Shown: positions 1 to 7,012 of the stretch, in pieces
How the letters are laid out: every line of letters begins with the position of its first letter
How positions within the stretch are numbered: position 1 is the first letter of the stretch
Assembly: GCA_900109435.1 (NCBI GenBank)
Contig: FNZT01000004.1
Location: 38,585 to 102,584 of the forward strand
Length of the DNA: 64,000 nucleotides
From: Ruminococcus sp. YRD2003
GTDB lineage: Bacteria > Bacillota > Clostridia > Oscillospirales > Ruminococcaceae
Direction: 5' to 3'
Translations under genes and position numbers: made by a program
The notes under the pieces: model-generated
The model's database searches: none
Told to the model about the DNA's origin: nothing
What the model saw: only the letters and a program-made list of their open reading frames with translations

Positions 1-172
1 CCATAGGGGCAAAATTTGGACTAAAAGTCTTTGGAAAGGGGCTCGGGGGTGACTCCCCGCAGTGCGGGGAGATGTCGCGAAGCGACAGAGGGGACCGCCG
101 CTGTTGGCGGAACCTTTCTTCAGAAAGGTTTCCCCCGATATATGTCCCGTAATGCTTCCGTATGAGTACAGC
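1..172. repeat. Palindromic dispersed element, right arm (cut by window start)
   Basis: This stretch matches the right arm of the large palindromic element at 36988-37302: it opens with CCATAGGGGCAAAATTTGG and ends with the conserved terminal motif around TGCTTCCGTAT, just before the deoD stop. It differs by an insert of about 60 bp at roughly 50-110, made of two small hairpins (CCCCGCAgTGCGGGG and GTCGCgaaGCGAC). The left arm would lie upstream of base 1. It abuts the 3' end of deoD, as the other copies abut gene 3' ends. Confidence 0.75.
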
Positions 173-174
173 TT

Positions 175-882
175 TTACAGGGTTATTGCCGCTTCGAGGG
201 CTATCTCCATCATGTCGCGGAAGGTGGTCTGACGCTCTTCGGGCGAGGTCGCGAGACCGCGGAGAGGGCAGTCCGACACGGTAGTGATGCACAGCGCGTT
301 CCTGCCTGTGCGGGAGGCGTTCATGTACAGTGCCGCAGACTCCATCTCAACCGCAAGCACGCCCATCTTCTGCCATATCGCAAGGCTGTTGGCGTCGTCG
401 TAGAACTTGTCGCTCGAGAGTATGTTTCCTACGTGGAAACGGCTTCCCTTAGCCTCTGCTGCCTTTACAGCCGCAGAGAGGAGCTTCCATGATGCTGTCG
501 GAGCATATGTGCCCGGGAGCCCGAACTGCGCTCCGTAATTGGAATCGGTGCTCGCGCTCGCGGCGATGACTACGTCGCGGAGCTCAACGTGCTCGTCGAT
601 AGCGCCCGACGTTCCGACGCGGATTATGTTCTCTACGTCGTATTCGTTGAAGAGCTCCCATGTGTAGATGCCTATGGACGGCATTCCCATGCCGCTGCCC
701 TGTACGGACAGGCGGACGCCCTTGTAAGTGCCCGTGTATCCGAGCATTCCGCGCACCTCGTTGTAGCAGACGGGGTCTGTGAGGTAGTTCTCGGCGATGT
801 ACTTAGCTCTCAGCGGGTCGCCCGGCATGAGGACGGTTTTTGCGATGTCGCCTTTATTGGCGCTGTTGTGGGGGGTTGACAT
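175..882 (-). CDS. deoD: Purine nucleoside phosphorylase, DeoD type
   Basis: A 235-residue cytosolic enzyme that splits purine (deoxy)nucleosides with phosphate into base plus (deoxy)ribose-1-phosphate for purine salvage. Visible family features are the N-terminal VLMPGDPLRAKYIAE phosphate-binding stretch, the GSGMGMPS loop, RVGTSGAI, the VEMESAALY segment that binds the sugar, and TVSDCP carrying the catalytic Asp region. Length is normal for the hexameric bacterial DeoD family. AAGGAGG lies just upstream of the ATG. It runs in the same direction as the lipoprotein genes at 922-2541 with a 39-bp gap and may be their last cotranscribed gene. The palindromic repeat at 1-172 follows its stop. 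Confidence 0.93.
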   Translation of the reverse strand: MSTPHNSANKGDIAKTVLMPGDPLRAKYIAENYLTDPVCYNEVRGMLGYTGTYKGVRLSVQGSGMGMPSIGIYTWELFNEYDVENIIRVGTSGAIDEHVELRDVVIAASASTDSNYGAQFGLPGTYAPTASWKLLSAAVKAAEAKGSRFHVGNILSSDKFYDDANSLAIWQKMGVLAVEMESAALYMNASRTGRNALCITTVSDCPLRGLATSPEERQTTFRDMMEIALEAAITL

Positions 883-921
883 AGTGATTCCTCCTTGTAT
901 GATTTGATACTTTTTTGCAGG

Positions 922-1698
922 TCAGTCGGGAAGGGTGAACACCCCTGCACGCCATGTGCCGTCGGGGTCGATGACTGCCGAGAAAGTCCTGTTCTCGGTA
1001 TAGGGACCGTCTCCCCATGCGGAGGCGTCGTAGTAGTCGCAGACGGTGAAAAACAGCTCGTCATCGGTCTTGCCGTCGTAGCTCACAACCTCAGACTTCA
1101 CGTACTCGATATTCGTGCCGCGCTCTCCCGACAGGCAGTACACTCTGCCGTTGCTGTCCATGTATGTCTCGTCGATGTGGTCGGGGTATTTGTCGCTGAA
1201 AACCTTATGATAGTCTGCCTTGACGTCAGCCACGGAATTGATGCCATCCTGCGTCACAAGGTAGAACTGCCAGCCGTAGCTTCCCTCGACATACTGTGAT
1301 GTATCGCAGGTATAGGGGCAGCCTATCGTGAATTTCAGATTTGTCTCATGTGCCGAATCATAGAGAAGCTGAGCTGCCGCAATGAGTGTGGCTTCGGACT
1401 GGTCGCCTGCGGGGGCATCGAATACGACAGCTCCGCTGCCGTTGTTGTGGAACACGGAGAGGTCTGCTCCTTCGGGGGCGGATGCAGGCTGTACGTCGGT
1501 GCTTACGGCGGGGGCTTCCGTGACGGCTGCTGCGGTCGTTTCCGTCTCTGCCTCGGTCACTGCTTCCTCCGTCGATGCCGCTTCCGTGGGAGCAGCCGTG
1601 GTCGCCTGACCCGCGCTCTCGGATGTCACCTTGTCTCCGCATGAAGCGAGCCCGCAGAGCATGGCTGCTGCAATTACAGTGAGAATGTGTTTTTTCAT
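922..1698 (-). CDS. Putative lipoprotein, Thr/Ala-rich linker (paralogue of next gene)
   Basis: A 258-residue exported protein with a lipobox signal (MKKHILTVIAAAMLCGLASC; predicted lipidated Cys at residue 20), a Thr/Glu/Ala-rich linker to about residue 75, and a globular C-terminal domain. That domain shows the pattern 'FYLVTQDGINSVADVKADYHKVF', 'NGRVYCLSGERG' and 'WRAGVF'. The pattern resembles the IseA/DL-endopeptidase-inhibitor-like domain of clostridial lipoproteins, but that match is from memory and weak. It is the tandem duplicate of 1729-2541 (30-bp gap, same order of motifs). Likely anchored on the outer face of the membrane; function unknown. Confidence 0.7.
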   Translation of the reverse strand: MKKHILTVIAAAMLCGLASCGDKVTSESAGQATTAAPTEAASTEEAVTEAETETTAAAVTEAPAVSTDVQPASAPEGADLSVFHNNGSGAVVFDAPAGDQSEATLIAAAQLLYDSAHETNLKFTIGCPYTCDTSQYVEGSYGWQFYLVTQDGINSVADVKADYHKVFSDKYPDHIDETYMDSNGRVYCLSGERGTNIEYVKSEVVSYDGKTDDELFFTVCDYYDASAWGDGPYTENRTFSAVIDPDGTWRAGVFTLPD

Positions 1699-1728
1699 AT
1701 TTATCGTCCTTTCCTGTGAATTTCTGTG

Positions 1729-2541
1729 TTAATCGGGCTGTATGAATACTCCAGCGCGCCATACGCCGTCAGCATCATTGACCATCGTGAAATCATGGTC
1801 ATAGTCGGCGGTACTGCCGCCCCACTGTGTGCCGTCGTAGTGATTGCAGATGGTAAACTTCATCTCGTCGCCGTCAGTGCCGTCATAGCTGACTATCTCA
1901 GAACCCACGTATTCGATATCGCTGCCGCGTCCGCCTGAGGTACAATATACCCTGCCGTCCTCTTCCGTGAAGCAGATGTCTATTATTATGTTATAGTCGT
2001 ATTTGGGGCTGAAGACCTTCCGATAGTCGGCGATGATATCGTCTATGGAGTTCACACCCTCGTCCTTGATGAGGAAGTATTCCTGCTCGCGTCCGTCAAT
2101 AGGGTCGGTTTTCTTTATTGATTCGCCGTTAGTGTCGATATCGTAGGGGAAGCTGCCCATAGCAAACGGCGTGTTGAACTTGTAGGCGGACTGGAACAGC
2201 GCCTGCGCTGCCGCCATAAGCGTCGCATCGGACTGCTCCTCGACAGGCTTATCGAATACAACAGCACCGTCCTCATTATAGTGGAAAGCGGAGAGGTCTG
2301 CACCCTCGGGAGTGTAATCGAGTTCTATCGGCGCTCCGACGGAAGCTGCGGCTGTCGCAGTTGTTGTAGCAGCTGCTGTGGTCGTTGCCGCTGCGGTGGT
2401 GGTCGCCGCGGTCGTAGTCGCCGAGGTAGTCGAAGCACTTGTGGTCGGTGCTATGCTGTCGGAATCCGATGTCTTGTTCCCGCAGGAGCAGAGCCCGCAG
2501 AGCATGGCTGCTGCGATAACCGTTGAAATGTACTTTTTCAT
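1729..2541 (-). CDS. Putative lipoprotein, Thr-rich linker (tandem paralogue)
   Basis: A 270-residue lipoprotein with signal MKKYISTVIAAAMLCGLCSC (lipobox Cys near residue 20), a TTTAA-type low-complexity linker at about 30-75, then a domain collinear with that of 922-1698: 'PEGADLSAFHYN', 'EYFLIKDEGVNSIDDI', 'DGRVYCTSGGRGSDIEYV', 'DGVWRAGVF'. The pair clearly arose by tandem duplication, with divergent linkers and better conserved globular parts. It sits directly downstream of rnr on the same strand (15-bp gap), so the two may be expressed as a tail to secG-rnr. Function is not recognised beyond a cell-surface location. Confidence 0.7.
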   Translation of the reverse strand: MKKYISTVIAAAMLCGLCSCGNKTSDSDSIAPTTSASTTSATTTAATTTAAATTTAAATTTATAAASVGAPIELDYTPEGADLSAFHYNEDGAVVFDKPVEEQSDATLMAAAQALFQSAYKFNTPFAMGSFPYDIDTNGESIKKTDPIDGREQEYFLIKDEGVNSIDDIIADYRKVFSPKYDYNIIIDICFTEEDGRVYCTSGGRGSDIEYVGSEIVSYDGTDGDEMKFTICNHYDGTQWGGSTADYDHDFTMVNDADGVWRAGVFIQPD

Positions 2542-2556
2542 ATTGTTCGTCCTTTC

Positions 2557-4719
2557 CTATTCTTCTTCGTCAAGATTGAAATCTATCGTGCCGTCGCTGA
2601 CATTGACAGCGGCACATATCACCTGCACCGTGTCGCCGAGCCGATATGAAACCCCGCTGAATTTCTCGGTCAGCGCGACGGGCTCTGTGTAGTCGTATTC
2701 GCCCTCGGGGAGGGTGCGTATGTGGACAAGTCCTTCGACCGTATTCGGCAGCTCGGCATAAAAGCCGTACTCCGTAACGCCCGATATCTTCGCGGTGAAG
2801 CTTTCGCCGAGGTGCTGTTTCATATACTCTGCCTTGTAGCAGTCCTCGCACTCGCGCTCTATCGCTACCGCGCGGAGCTCCGCATTCGTCGACGTCTCAG
2901 CCGCCTTGACCGCAAAGCCGCTGTAGCGCTTGTTGAGCCATTCCTTGTCGTAGCCTGCGAGTATGTCCGTGATTATGCGGTGTATCGCGAGGTCGGGGTA
3001 GCGGCGTATCGGCGAGGTGAAGTGGGCGTAGTCCTCAAGCACGAGCCCGAAGTGTCCGAGCGGCTCTTCGGAATACTTCGCCTTCGCCATCGAGCGCAGA
3101 ACCATCATATTCACCGCTTCAAACTTATCGGAGCCGCGCACGTTGTCGAGTATCGCGGCGGCGTGCGCGGGCTTGAACTCCTGAAAATGCGGGTACTCTA
3201 TCCCCGCCTTGGTCAGCGCCTCGCAGAGCGCAGCCGTCTTTTCCTCGGGCGGAGTCTCGTGTATACGGTACACGAACGGAACTTGCTTCTCCCTTGCGAG
3301 CTTCGCCGCGCTCTCGTTCGCGGTGAGCATGAACTCCTCGATGATGCGCTCGGACTTGCCCCGCTCGCGCGGCTGTACGTCGCGGCATATGCCGTCCTCG
3401 CCGATGATGAGCTTGCTCTCGGTCGTTTCAAGCTCGGGGGCGTGACGACGCTGCTTCTTCGCGATGAGGACGTCGGCAAGCTCGTTCATCAGCGGGAGCT
3501 CGTCCGCTACCGAGCTGTATTTCTCGGTGATGCTGCTGTCGGCAGTTCCCGAAAGTATGGCGTTTATTTCCGAATATACGCCCTTTACGCGCGAGCGGAT
3601 AACGCTCTTGCAGAAGCGGTATCCGAGGATATTCCCCTCGCTGTCGAGCTCCGTGAATGCCGTCAGAGTGAGCCTGTCCTCGTCGGGATTGAGCGAGCAG
3701 ATGCCGTTCGAGAGCTCCTTCGGGAGCATCGGTATCACCTGGTCGGCGTAGTAGATGCTCGTTCCGCGGCGCATAGCCTCCTTGTCGAGCTCGCTGTTAG
3801 CCTTGACATAGTGTGAAACGTCCGCGATGTGGACTCCGAGCAGGTAGCCCTTGTCTGTCCGCGAGACGGATACTGCGTCGTCGAGGTCCTTCGACTCTGC
3901 GCTGTCTATGGTGAATATCGGCAGTCCGCGCAGGTCTTCGCGGTTGTTCAGGCTGAACTCCTGCACGCCGCCCTCCGATATCTTCTTTGCCTCCCTGAGC
4001 GCCTCCGCGGGAAATTCGCCCGGTGCGCCGTGGATATTGAGTATCGCCTGCGCACACGACGCCGCGAGCTCGCTGCTGCCGAATACCGAGGTTATCTTTA
4101 CCTTGTGCTCGGCGTGGCGTCTGCCGCGGAATACTATCTCCGCGAGCACCTTGTCGCCCTCAGCGAACGGCACCGAGCCGTCCCTGACTATTATCATGTG
4201 GTTGCGCTGTGCGATATCGGGCACGAGATAGAGCTCGCCGTCGGCTTTCTCTATCCTGCCCGTGAGTGCCGAGCTGCCGAAGCTGAGTATATCCTCGACT
4301 TCGCCCTCGGGCTCGCCCGTGCGCGAGGCTATATCCGCTATGAGCACCCTGTCGCCCGGCATCGCGCCGAGCATACACTTGCCCGGGATGAAGTATTCTG
4401 TGCCGTCGTCTGTCACAGCAAAGCCGAATGTGCGGCTCAGGCGCGTCACCTCGCCGACTTTCAGCCCGAGGTCGGAACAGAGCGCCGCCTTGACGCCCTT
4501 GCGGACCGTTATCACGCCCTCGTCGCGGAGCTCCGCGAACGCTGTGACGAAGTTTTCCCTGTTGTTTTTCTTGGTGCGGCACTTCGTTTCGAGCTGTGCT
4601 ACGGGCATCGTGCTCTTGCTGTTCTGCCTCAGAAACGTGACTATCTTGTGCTTGTAGCTCTCGACGCTCACCGCCGCGCCCTTCTTTTCAGGCGCTTTTT
4701 TCTTTGCTTTTCCTGCCAT
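2557..4719 (-). CDS. rnr: Ribonuclease R
   Basis: A 720-residue 3'-5' exoribonuclease of the RNase II/R family. In order: basic N-terminal tail (AGKAKKKAPEKK), winged-helix and cold-shock domains (about 25-220), the RNB catalytic domain with the Asp cluster in 'FTIDSAESKDLDDAVSVSR', 'HFTSPIRRYPDLAIHR', and a C-terminal S1 domain ('AKISGVTEYGFYAELPNTVEGLVHI'). It degrades structured RNA and works in tmRNA quality control. An upstream in-frame ATG at 4782 would overlap secG and run through a hairpin; I prefer the ATG at 4719, which follows AGGAAAG and begins the usual basic tail. secG-rnr is a common Firmicute order, though smpB does not follow here. Confidence 0.95.
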   Translation of the reverse strand: MAGKAKKKAPEKKGAAVSVESYKHKIVTFLRQNSKSTMPVAQLETKCRTKKNNRENFVTAFAELRDEGVITVRKGVKAALCSDLGLKVGEVTRLSRTFGFAVTDDGTEYFIPGKCMLGAMPGDRVLIADIASRTGEPEGEVEDILSFGSSALTGRIEKADGELYLVPDIAQRNHMIIVRDGSVPFAEGDKVLAEIVFRGRRHAEHKVKITSVFGSSELAASCAQAILNIHGAPGEFPAEALREAKKISEGGVQEFSLNNREDLRGLPIFTIDSAESKDLDDAVSVSRTDKGYLLGVHIADVSHYVKANSELDKEAMRRGTSIYYADQVIPMLPKELSNGICSLNPDEDRLTLTAFTELDSEGNILGYRFCKSVIRSRVKGVYSEINAILSGTADSSITEKYSSVADELPLMNELADVLIAKKQRRHAPELETTESKLIIGEDGICRDVQPRERGKSERIIEEFMLTANESAAKLAREKQVPFVYRIHETPPEEKTAALCEALTKAGIEYPHFQEFKPAHAAAILDNVRGSDKFEAVNMMVLRSMAKAKYSEEPLGHFGLVLEDYAHFTSPIRRYPDLAIHRIITDILAGYDKEWLNKRYSGFAVKAAETSTNAELRAVAIERECEDCYKAEYMKQHLGESFTAKISGVTEYGFYAELPNTVEGLVHIRTLPEGEYDYTEPVALTEKFSGVSYRLGDTVQVICAAVNVSDGTIDFNLDEEE

Positions 4720-4742
4720 ATTTTCCCTTTTCTTTCCTAAAG

Positions 4743-4770
4743 TAAAAGCCCCGTGACTTCTGTCACAGGG
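4743..4770 (-). terminator. Hairpin with T-tract between secG and rnr
   Basis: On the minus strand CCCtGTGAC-agaa-GTCACgGGG is followed by CTTTTACTTT. It lies after the secG stop and just before the rnr ribosome binding site, so it may end part of the secG transcripts or attenuate rnr. The T-tract is interrupted, so termination may be partial. Confidence 0.55.
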
Positions 4771-4778
4771 CGGAACGA

Positions 4779-5036
4779 TCATTTTACGAAGATCGGCACG
4801 ATGTTGAGTGCAAGTGTGATGATGAATATCAGTATACCGAGCACCCTCGTTATCTTTGCAAGTATCGCTTCACGCGATCTGCCTTCGTTCTTTGTGTAGA
4901 ACGAATCCGTGCTTGCGCCTGTGAGGGCGGCTGTCATGCTGTCCTGCGACTTCTGCTCCTGCGCAAGACAGATGATTATTGTTATTACTGCGATTAAAAG
5001 GAGCACTGCTCCTCCGACGATCTCCCATACTTCCAT
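4779..5036 (-). CDS. secG: Preprotein translocase subunit SecG
   Basis: An 85-residue membrane protein with two hydrophobic segments (about residues 5-24 and 62-83) joined by a polar loop rich in Ser/Thr/Gln ('AQEQKSQDSMTAALTGASTD'), the classic SecG plan. It belongs to the SecYEG protein-conducting channel and assists SecA-driven export. Length and topology fit the family. It is followed by rnr, a very common Firmicute pairing that supports the call, with a hairpin separating the two genes. The ATG is preceded by GGAGGTAT. Confidence 0.9.
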   Translation of the reverse strand: MEVWEIVGGAVLLLIAVITIIICLAQEQKSQDSMTAALTGASTDSFYTKNEGRSREAILAKITRVLGILIFIITLALNIVPIFVK

Positions 5037-5249
5037 TTTGTATACCTCCGTATCTCTCTTGTTATGAAACGGCTCCTGCCGAATATTTCAATTAGCTTTA
5101 CTATTATATCACAACTCGTCTCCCATTTCAAGAGCCGTATTCCGAAAAAGCGTGAGAAAAATCACCGCCGAATTTGGTGATTTTTCACAACAGGCATAAT
5201 CCCGCCTCGCGCTGAATATCCTTTCAGTATCAAACAAGGGAGGCTCATC

Positions 5250-5528
5250 ATGCAGGACAAGACTATCAAAAAAGACCACAATATCATCATCGAGAACCGC
5301 AAAAGCATGAGCGTTTCGGGCATCACCGACGTCGACAGCTTCGACGAGAAGGCTATCTGCCTCTATACGCAGCTCGGCGAGCTCACCGTGCAGGGGCGCG
5401 AGCTGCACATCGACGCCATGAGCGTCGAGACTGGCGATATGACCATTACAGGCGACATATGGGCTGTCATCTACGGCGACCGCGACCGAAAAGGTCCGCT
5501 CTCCGCTCTCGGGAGGCTCTTCCGATGA
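5250..5528 (+). CDS. yabP: Spore cortex/coat-associated protein YabP
   Basis: A 92-residue protein of the YabP family: 'NHNIIIENRK'-like start (here HNIIIENRKSMSVSGITDV), 'SFDE', 'LTVQGRELHI' and the 'GDMTITGDIWAVIYGD' end. In Bacillus, YabP is made in the mother cell under sigma E and is needed, with YabQ, for spore cortex assembly. The order yabP-yabQ-divIC-S1 protein is conserved with Bacillus and supports the call. The next gene starts inside its stop codon (ATGA overlap). GGGAGG precedes the ATG. Whether this organism sporulates cannot be judged from the window. Confidence 0.88.
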   Translation: MQDKTIKKDHNIIIENRKSMSVSGITDVDSFDEKAICLYTQLGELTVQGRELHIDAMSVETGDMTITGDIWAVIYGDRDRKGPLSALGRLFR

Positions 5529-6064
5529 ACGTGCCCGAGACCTTCTTCTCCGTCCGCGAGGAGCTCGCTCTGTTCGGGCTCTCGTGCCTCGCGGGGGCGG
5601 CGATAGGGCTGTGCTATGACGCGCTGAGAGCGCTCCGCCTGATGATACGGCACGGGATCTGGCTGACCGCTTTCGAGGATATCGGCTTCCTTGCGGCATA
5701 TGCGGTCTTCCTTTCGGCTTTCGCTGCCGCGGAGGCGCGCGGGGAGCTCCGCTTCTACTATGTCGTCGGCAACGCTCTCGGCTTCACGCTCTACTATTTC
5801 ACCCTCGGCAGCATCGTCATACGCTTCTTCCGCAAGATCTTCGGCGCTCTCTCTGCCGTTTTCAGCTTCGCGGCAGCTCCGATAAGGCGCCTCTATGTAC
5901 TTTTACGTAAAAAAGCAAGGCTTAAATTTGTGGGAAGTTCCAAAATTTTGCCAAAATTTAATAAAATGTTAAAATTACTATTGCCAAATCACCTGACATT
6001 GCGTTATAATGATATGGAAAATAAAAAGAGAAAGAACGTGAATAACGTTGCCAAAAAAAATTAG
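5525..6064 (+). CDS. yabQ: Spore cortex biosynthesis protein YabQ
   Basis: A 179-residue membrane protein with several hydrophobic segments in its first 120 residues and a basic C-terminus. 'GLCYDALRALRLMIRHG' and 'EDIGFLAAYAVF' match the YabQ pattern, in which a short glycine/tyrosine motif precedes a basic helix. The start at 5525 is chosen because its ATG overlaps the yabP TGA (ATGA), typical of translational coupling; an upstream in-frame ATG at 5459 lies within yabP. In Bacillus it localises to the outer forespore membrane and is needed for cortex formation. Its 3' end overlaps divIC by 17 bp. The last 50 residues lie in distinctly AT-richer DNA. Confidence 0.82.
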   Translation: MNVPETFFSVREELALFGLSCLAGAAIGLCYDALRALRLMIRHGIWLTAFEDIGFLAAYAVFLSAFAAAEARGELRFYYVVGNALGFTLYYFTLGSIVIRFFRKIFGALSAVFSFAAAPIRRLYVLLRKKARLKFVGSSKILPKFNKMLKLLLPNHLTLRYNDMENKKRKNVNNVAKKN

Positions 6065-6359
6065 AACAAAAATCAAAAAGAAAGGCTTGTTCAACCGCGG
6101 ACTGTTCAACCTCGCAGCAGCTGTCATTATCACAGTCTGTGCCGCGCTTATAATTACTACCGAAAGAGACTGCAGCGAAAAGGAAAAAGAACTTGCTCGT
6201 ATACAGGCTAAGATAGACGCTTATAAGATCGAGAACGAGGATATGCGAAGAACTCTCGAAAGTGACGACCTCTCCGCATATATGGAAAAAATAGCGCTCG
6301 AGGAGAGAGGCTATGCCTATCCGAATGAACGCCGTTTCTACGACACATCAAGAGACTGA
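6048..6359 (+). CDS. divIC: Septum formation initiator, DivIC/FtsB family
   Basis: A 103-residue bitopic protein: basic cytoplasmic N-terminus (PKKIRTKIKKKG), one membrane helix at about 20-40 (LAAAVIITVCAALIITT), then an extracytoplasmic coiled coil ('CSEKEKELARIQAKIDAYKIENEDMRRTL'). The tail 'EKIALEERGYAYPNERRFYDT' is typical of DivIC/FtsB. It forms the divisome subcomplex with FtsL and DivIB at the septum. The start is a TTG, because the only upstream codons in frame before a TGA are not start codons. It overlaps the end of yabQ and is followed 40 bp later by the S1-domain gene, as in Bacillus. Confidence 0.85.
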   Translation: MPKKIRTKIKKKGLFNRGLFNLAAAVIITVCAALIITTERDCSEKEKELARIQAKIDAYKIENEDMRRTLESDDLSAYMEKIALEERGYAYPNERRFYDTSRD

Positions 6360-6399
6360 CACGGATCCGTATTATTTGAGCAAGGAGTTTTGAAGCAGT

Positions 6400-6840
6400 A
6401 TGCAGCTTGAGATCGGTAAGATATACACAGGCAAGGTCAAGGGTATCACCCAGTACGGCGCTTTCGTCGATATCGACGGCGGCGGCAACGGTATGGTGCA
6501 TATTTCCGAGATAGCCAACACTTTCGTGAACGAGATCCGCGACCACCTCACCGAGGGACAGGAAGTCCGCGTGAAGGTCATCGGCATCAATGAGGCGGGC
6601 AAGGTGAGCCTCTCCATTAAAAAGGCAGCCGCGGAGGAAGTGCCGCAGGATAAGCCCGCACGTCCCGCGCCGCCCAGAGAGCGCAGAAGCAAGCCCAATA
6701 TCTGGGAGCCTAAGAGGGTCGTGCCGCAGTCGGAGATGTCATTCGAGGACATGATGTCACATTTCAAGCAGTCCAGCGAGGAGCGTATCAGTGACCTCAA
6801 ACGCTGCACCGACAGAAAAAACGGTACAAGAAGAAAATAA
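6400..6840 (+). CDS. S1 RNA-binding domain protein (YabR-like)
   Basis: A 146-residue protein with a single S1/OB-fold domain at about residues 1-72 ('GKIYTGKVKGITQYGAFVDIDGGGNGMVHISEIA', 'VRVKVIGINEAGKVSLSIKK'), then a Pro/Arg-rich linker and a helical C-terminus ('EMSFEDMMSHFKQSSEERISDLKR'). It corresponds by position and architecture to Bacillus YabR, downstream of divIC, a general-stress-type S1 protein thought to bind RNA or the ribosome. The precise role is not established. AAGGAG precedes the ATG. A strong terminator follows at 6850. Confidence 0.85.
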   Translation: MQLEIGKIYTGKVKGITQYGAFVDIDGGGNGMVHISEIANTFVNEIRDHLTEGQEVRVKVIGINEAGKVSLSIKKAAAEEVPQDKPARPAPPRERRSKPNIWEPKRVVPQSEMSFEDMMSHFKQSSEERISDLKRCTDRKNGTRRK

Positions 6841-6849
6841 CGTACATAT

Positions 6850-6872
6850 GCCGCCCTTTGGGCGGCTTTTTT
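6850..6872 (+). terminator. Rho-independent terminator
   Basis: GCCGCCC-ttt-GGGCGGC followed by six T, ten bases after the S1-protein stop; it ends the yabP-yabQ-divIC operon. Confidence 0.9.
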
Positions 6873-6941
6873 GTGCGGTCCTGCCACGAAGTTAAGGGCT
6901 GAGACAGGCTTTCGGTCCGCGCCGCAGACATCATTTGGGTA

Positions 6942-6970
6942 TTGACATTTCGGCGGAAAAGTGTTATCAT
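6942..6970 (+). promoter_or_regulatory. Sigma-A type promoter of the sulfatase gene
   Basis: TTGACA at 6942-6947 and TATCAT at 6965-6970 with a 17-bp spacer. This makes the ATG at 7013 the start, because an upstream in-frame ATG at 6935 would precede the promoter. Confidence 0.8.
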
Positions 6971-7012
6971 TTTAACGTACGTTTATTTCACCTTACCAAA
7001 GAAGGGATAACT

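Noticed and set aside
2722..3816. Long plus-strand frame of 364 codons inside rnr
   Set aside because: Antisense shadow of RNase R; highly skewed Arg/Val/Leu composition, no binding site, and the minus-strand protein has all family motifs.
4720..4782. 21-residue longer N-terminus for RNase R
   Set aside because: It would run through the secG-rnr hairpin and overlap the secG stop, whereas ATG 4719 has a binding site and a typical basic start.
5180..5249. Sigma-E promoter before yabP
   Set aside because: A CATAAT/GAATATC-like pair is visible but fits the consensus poorly; not strong enough to annotate.
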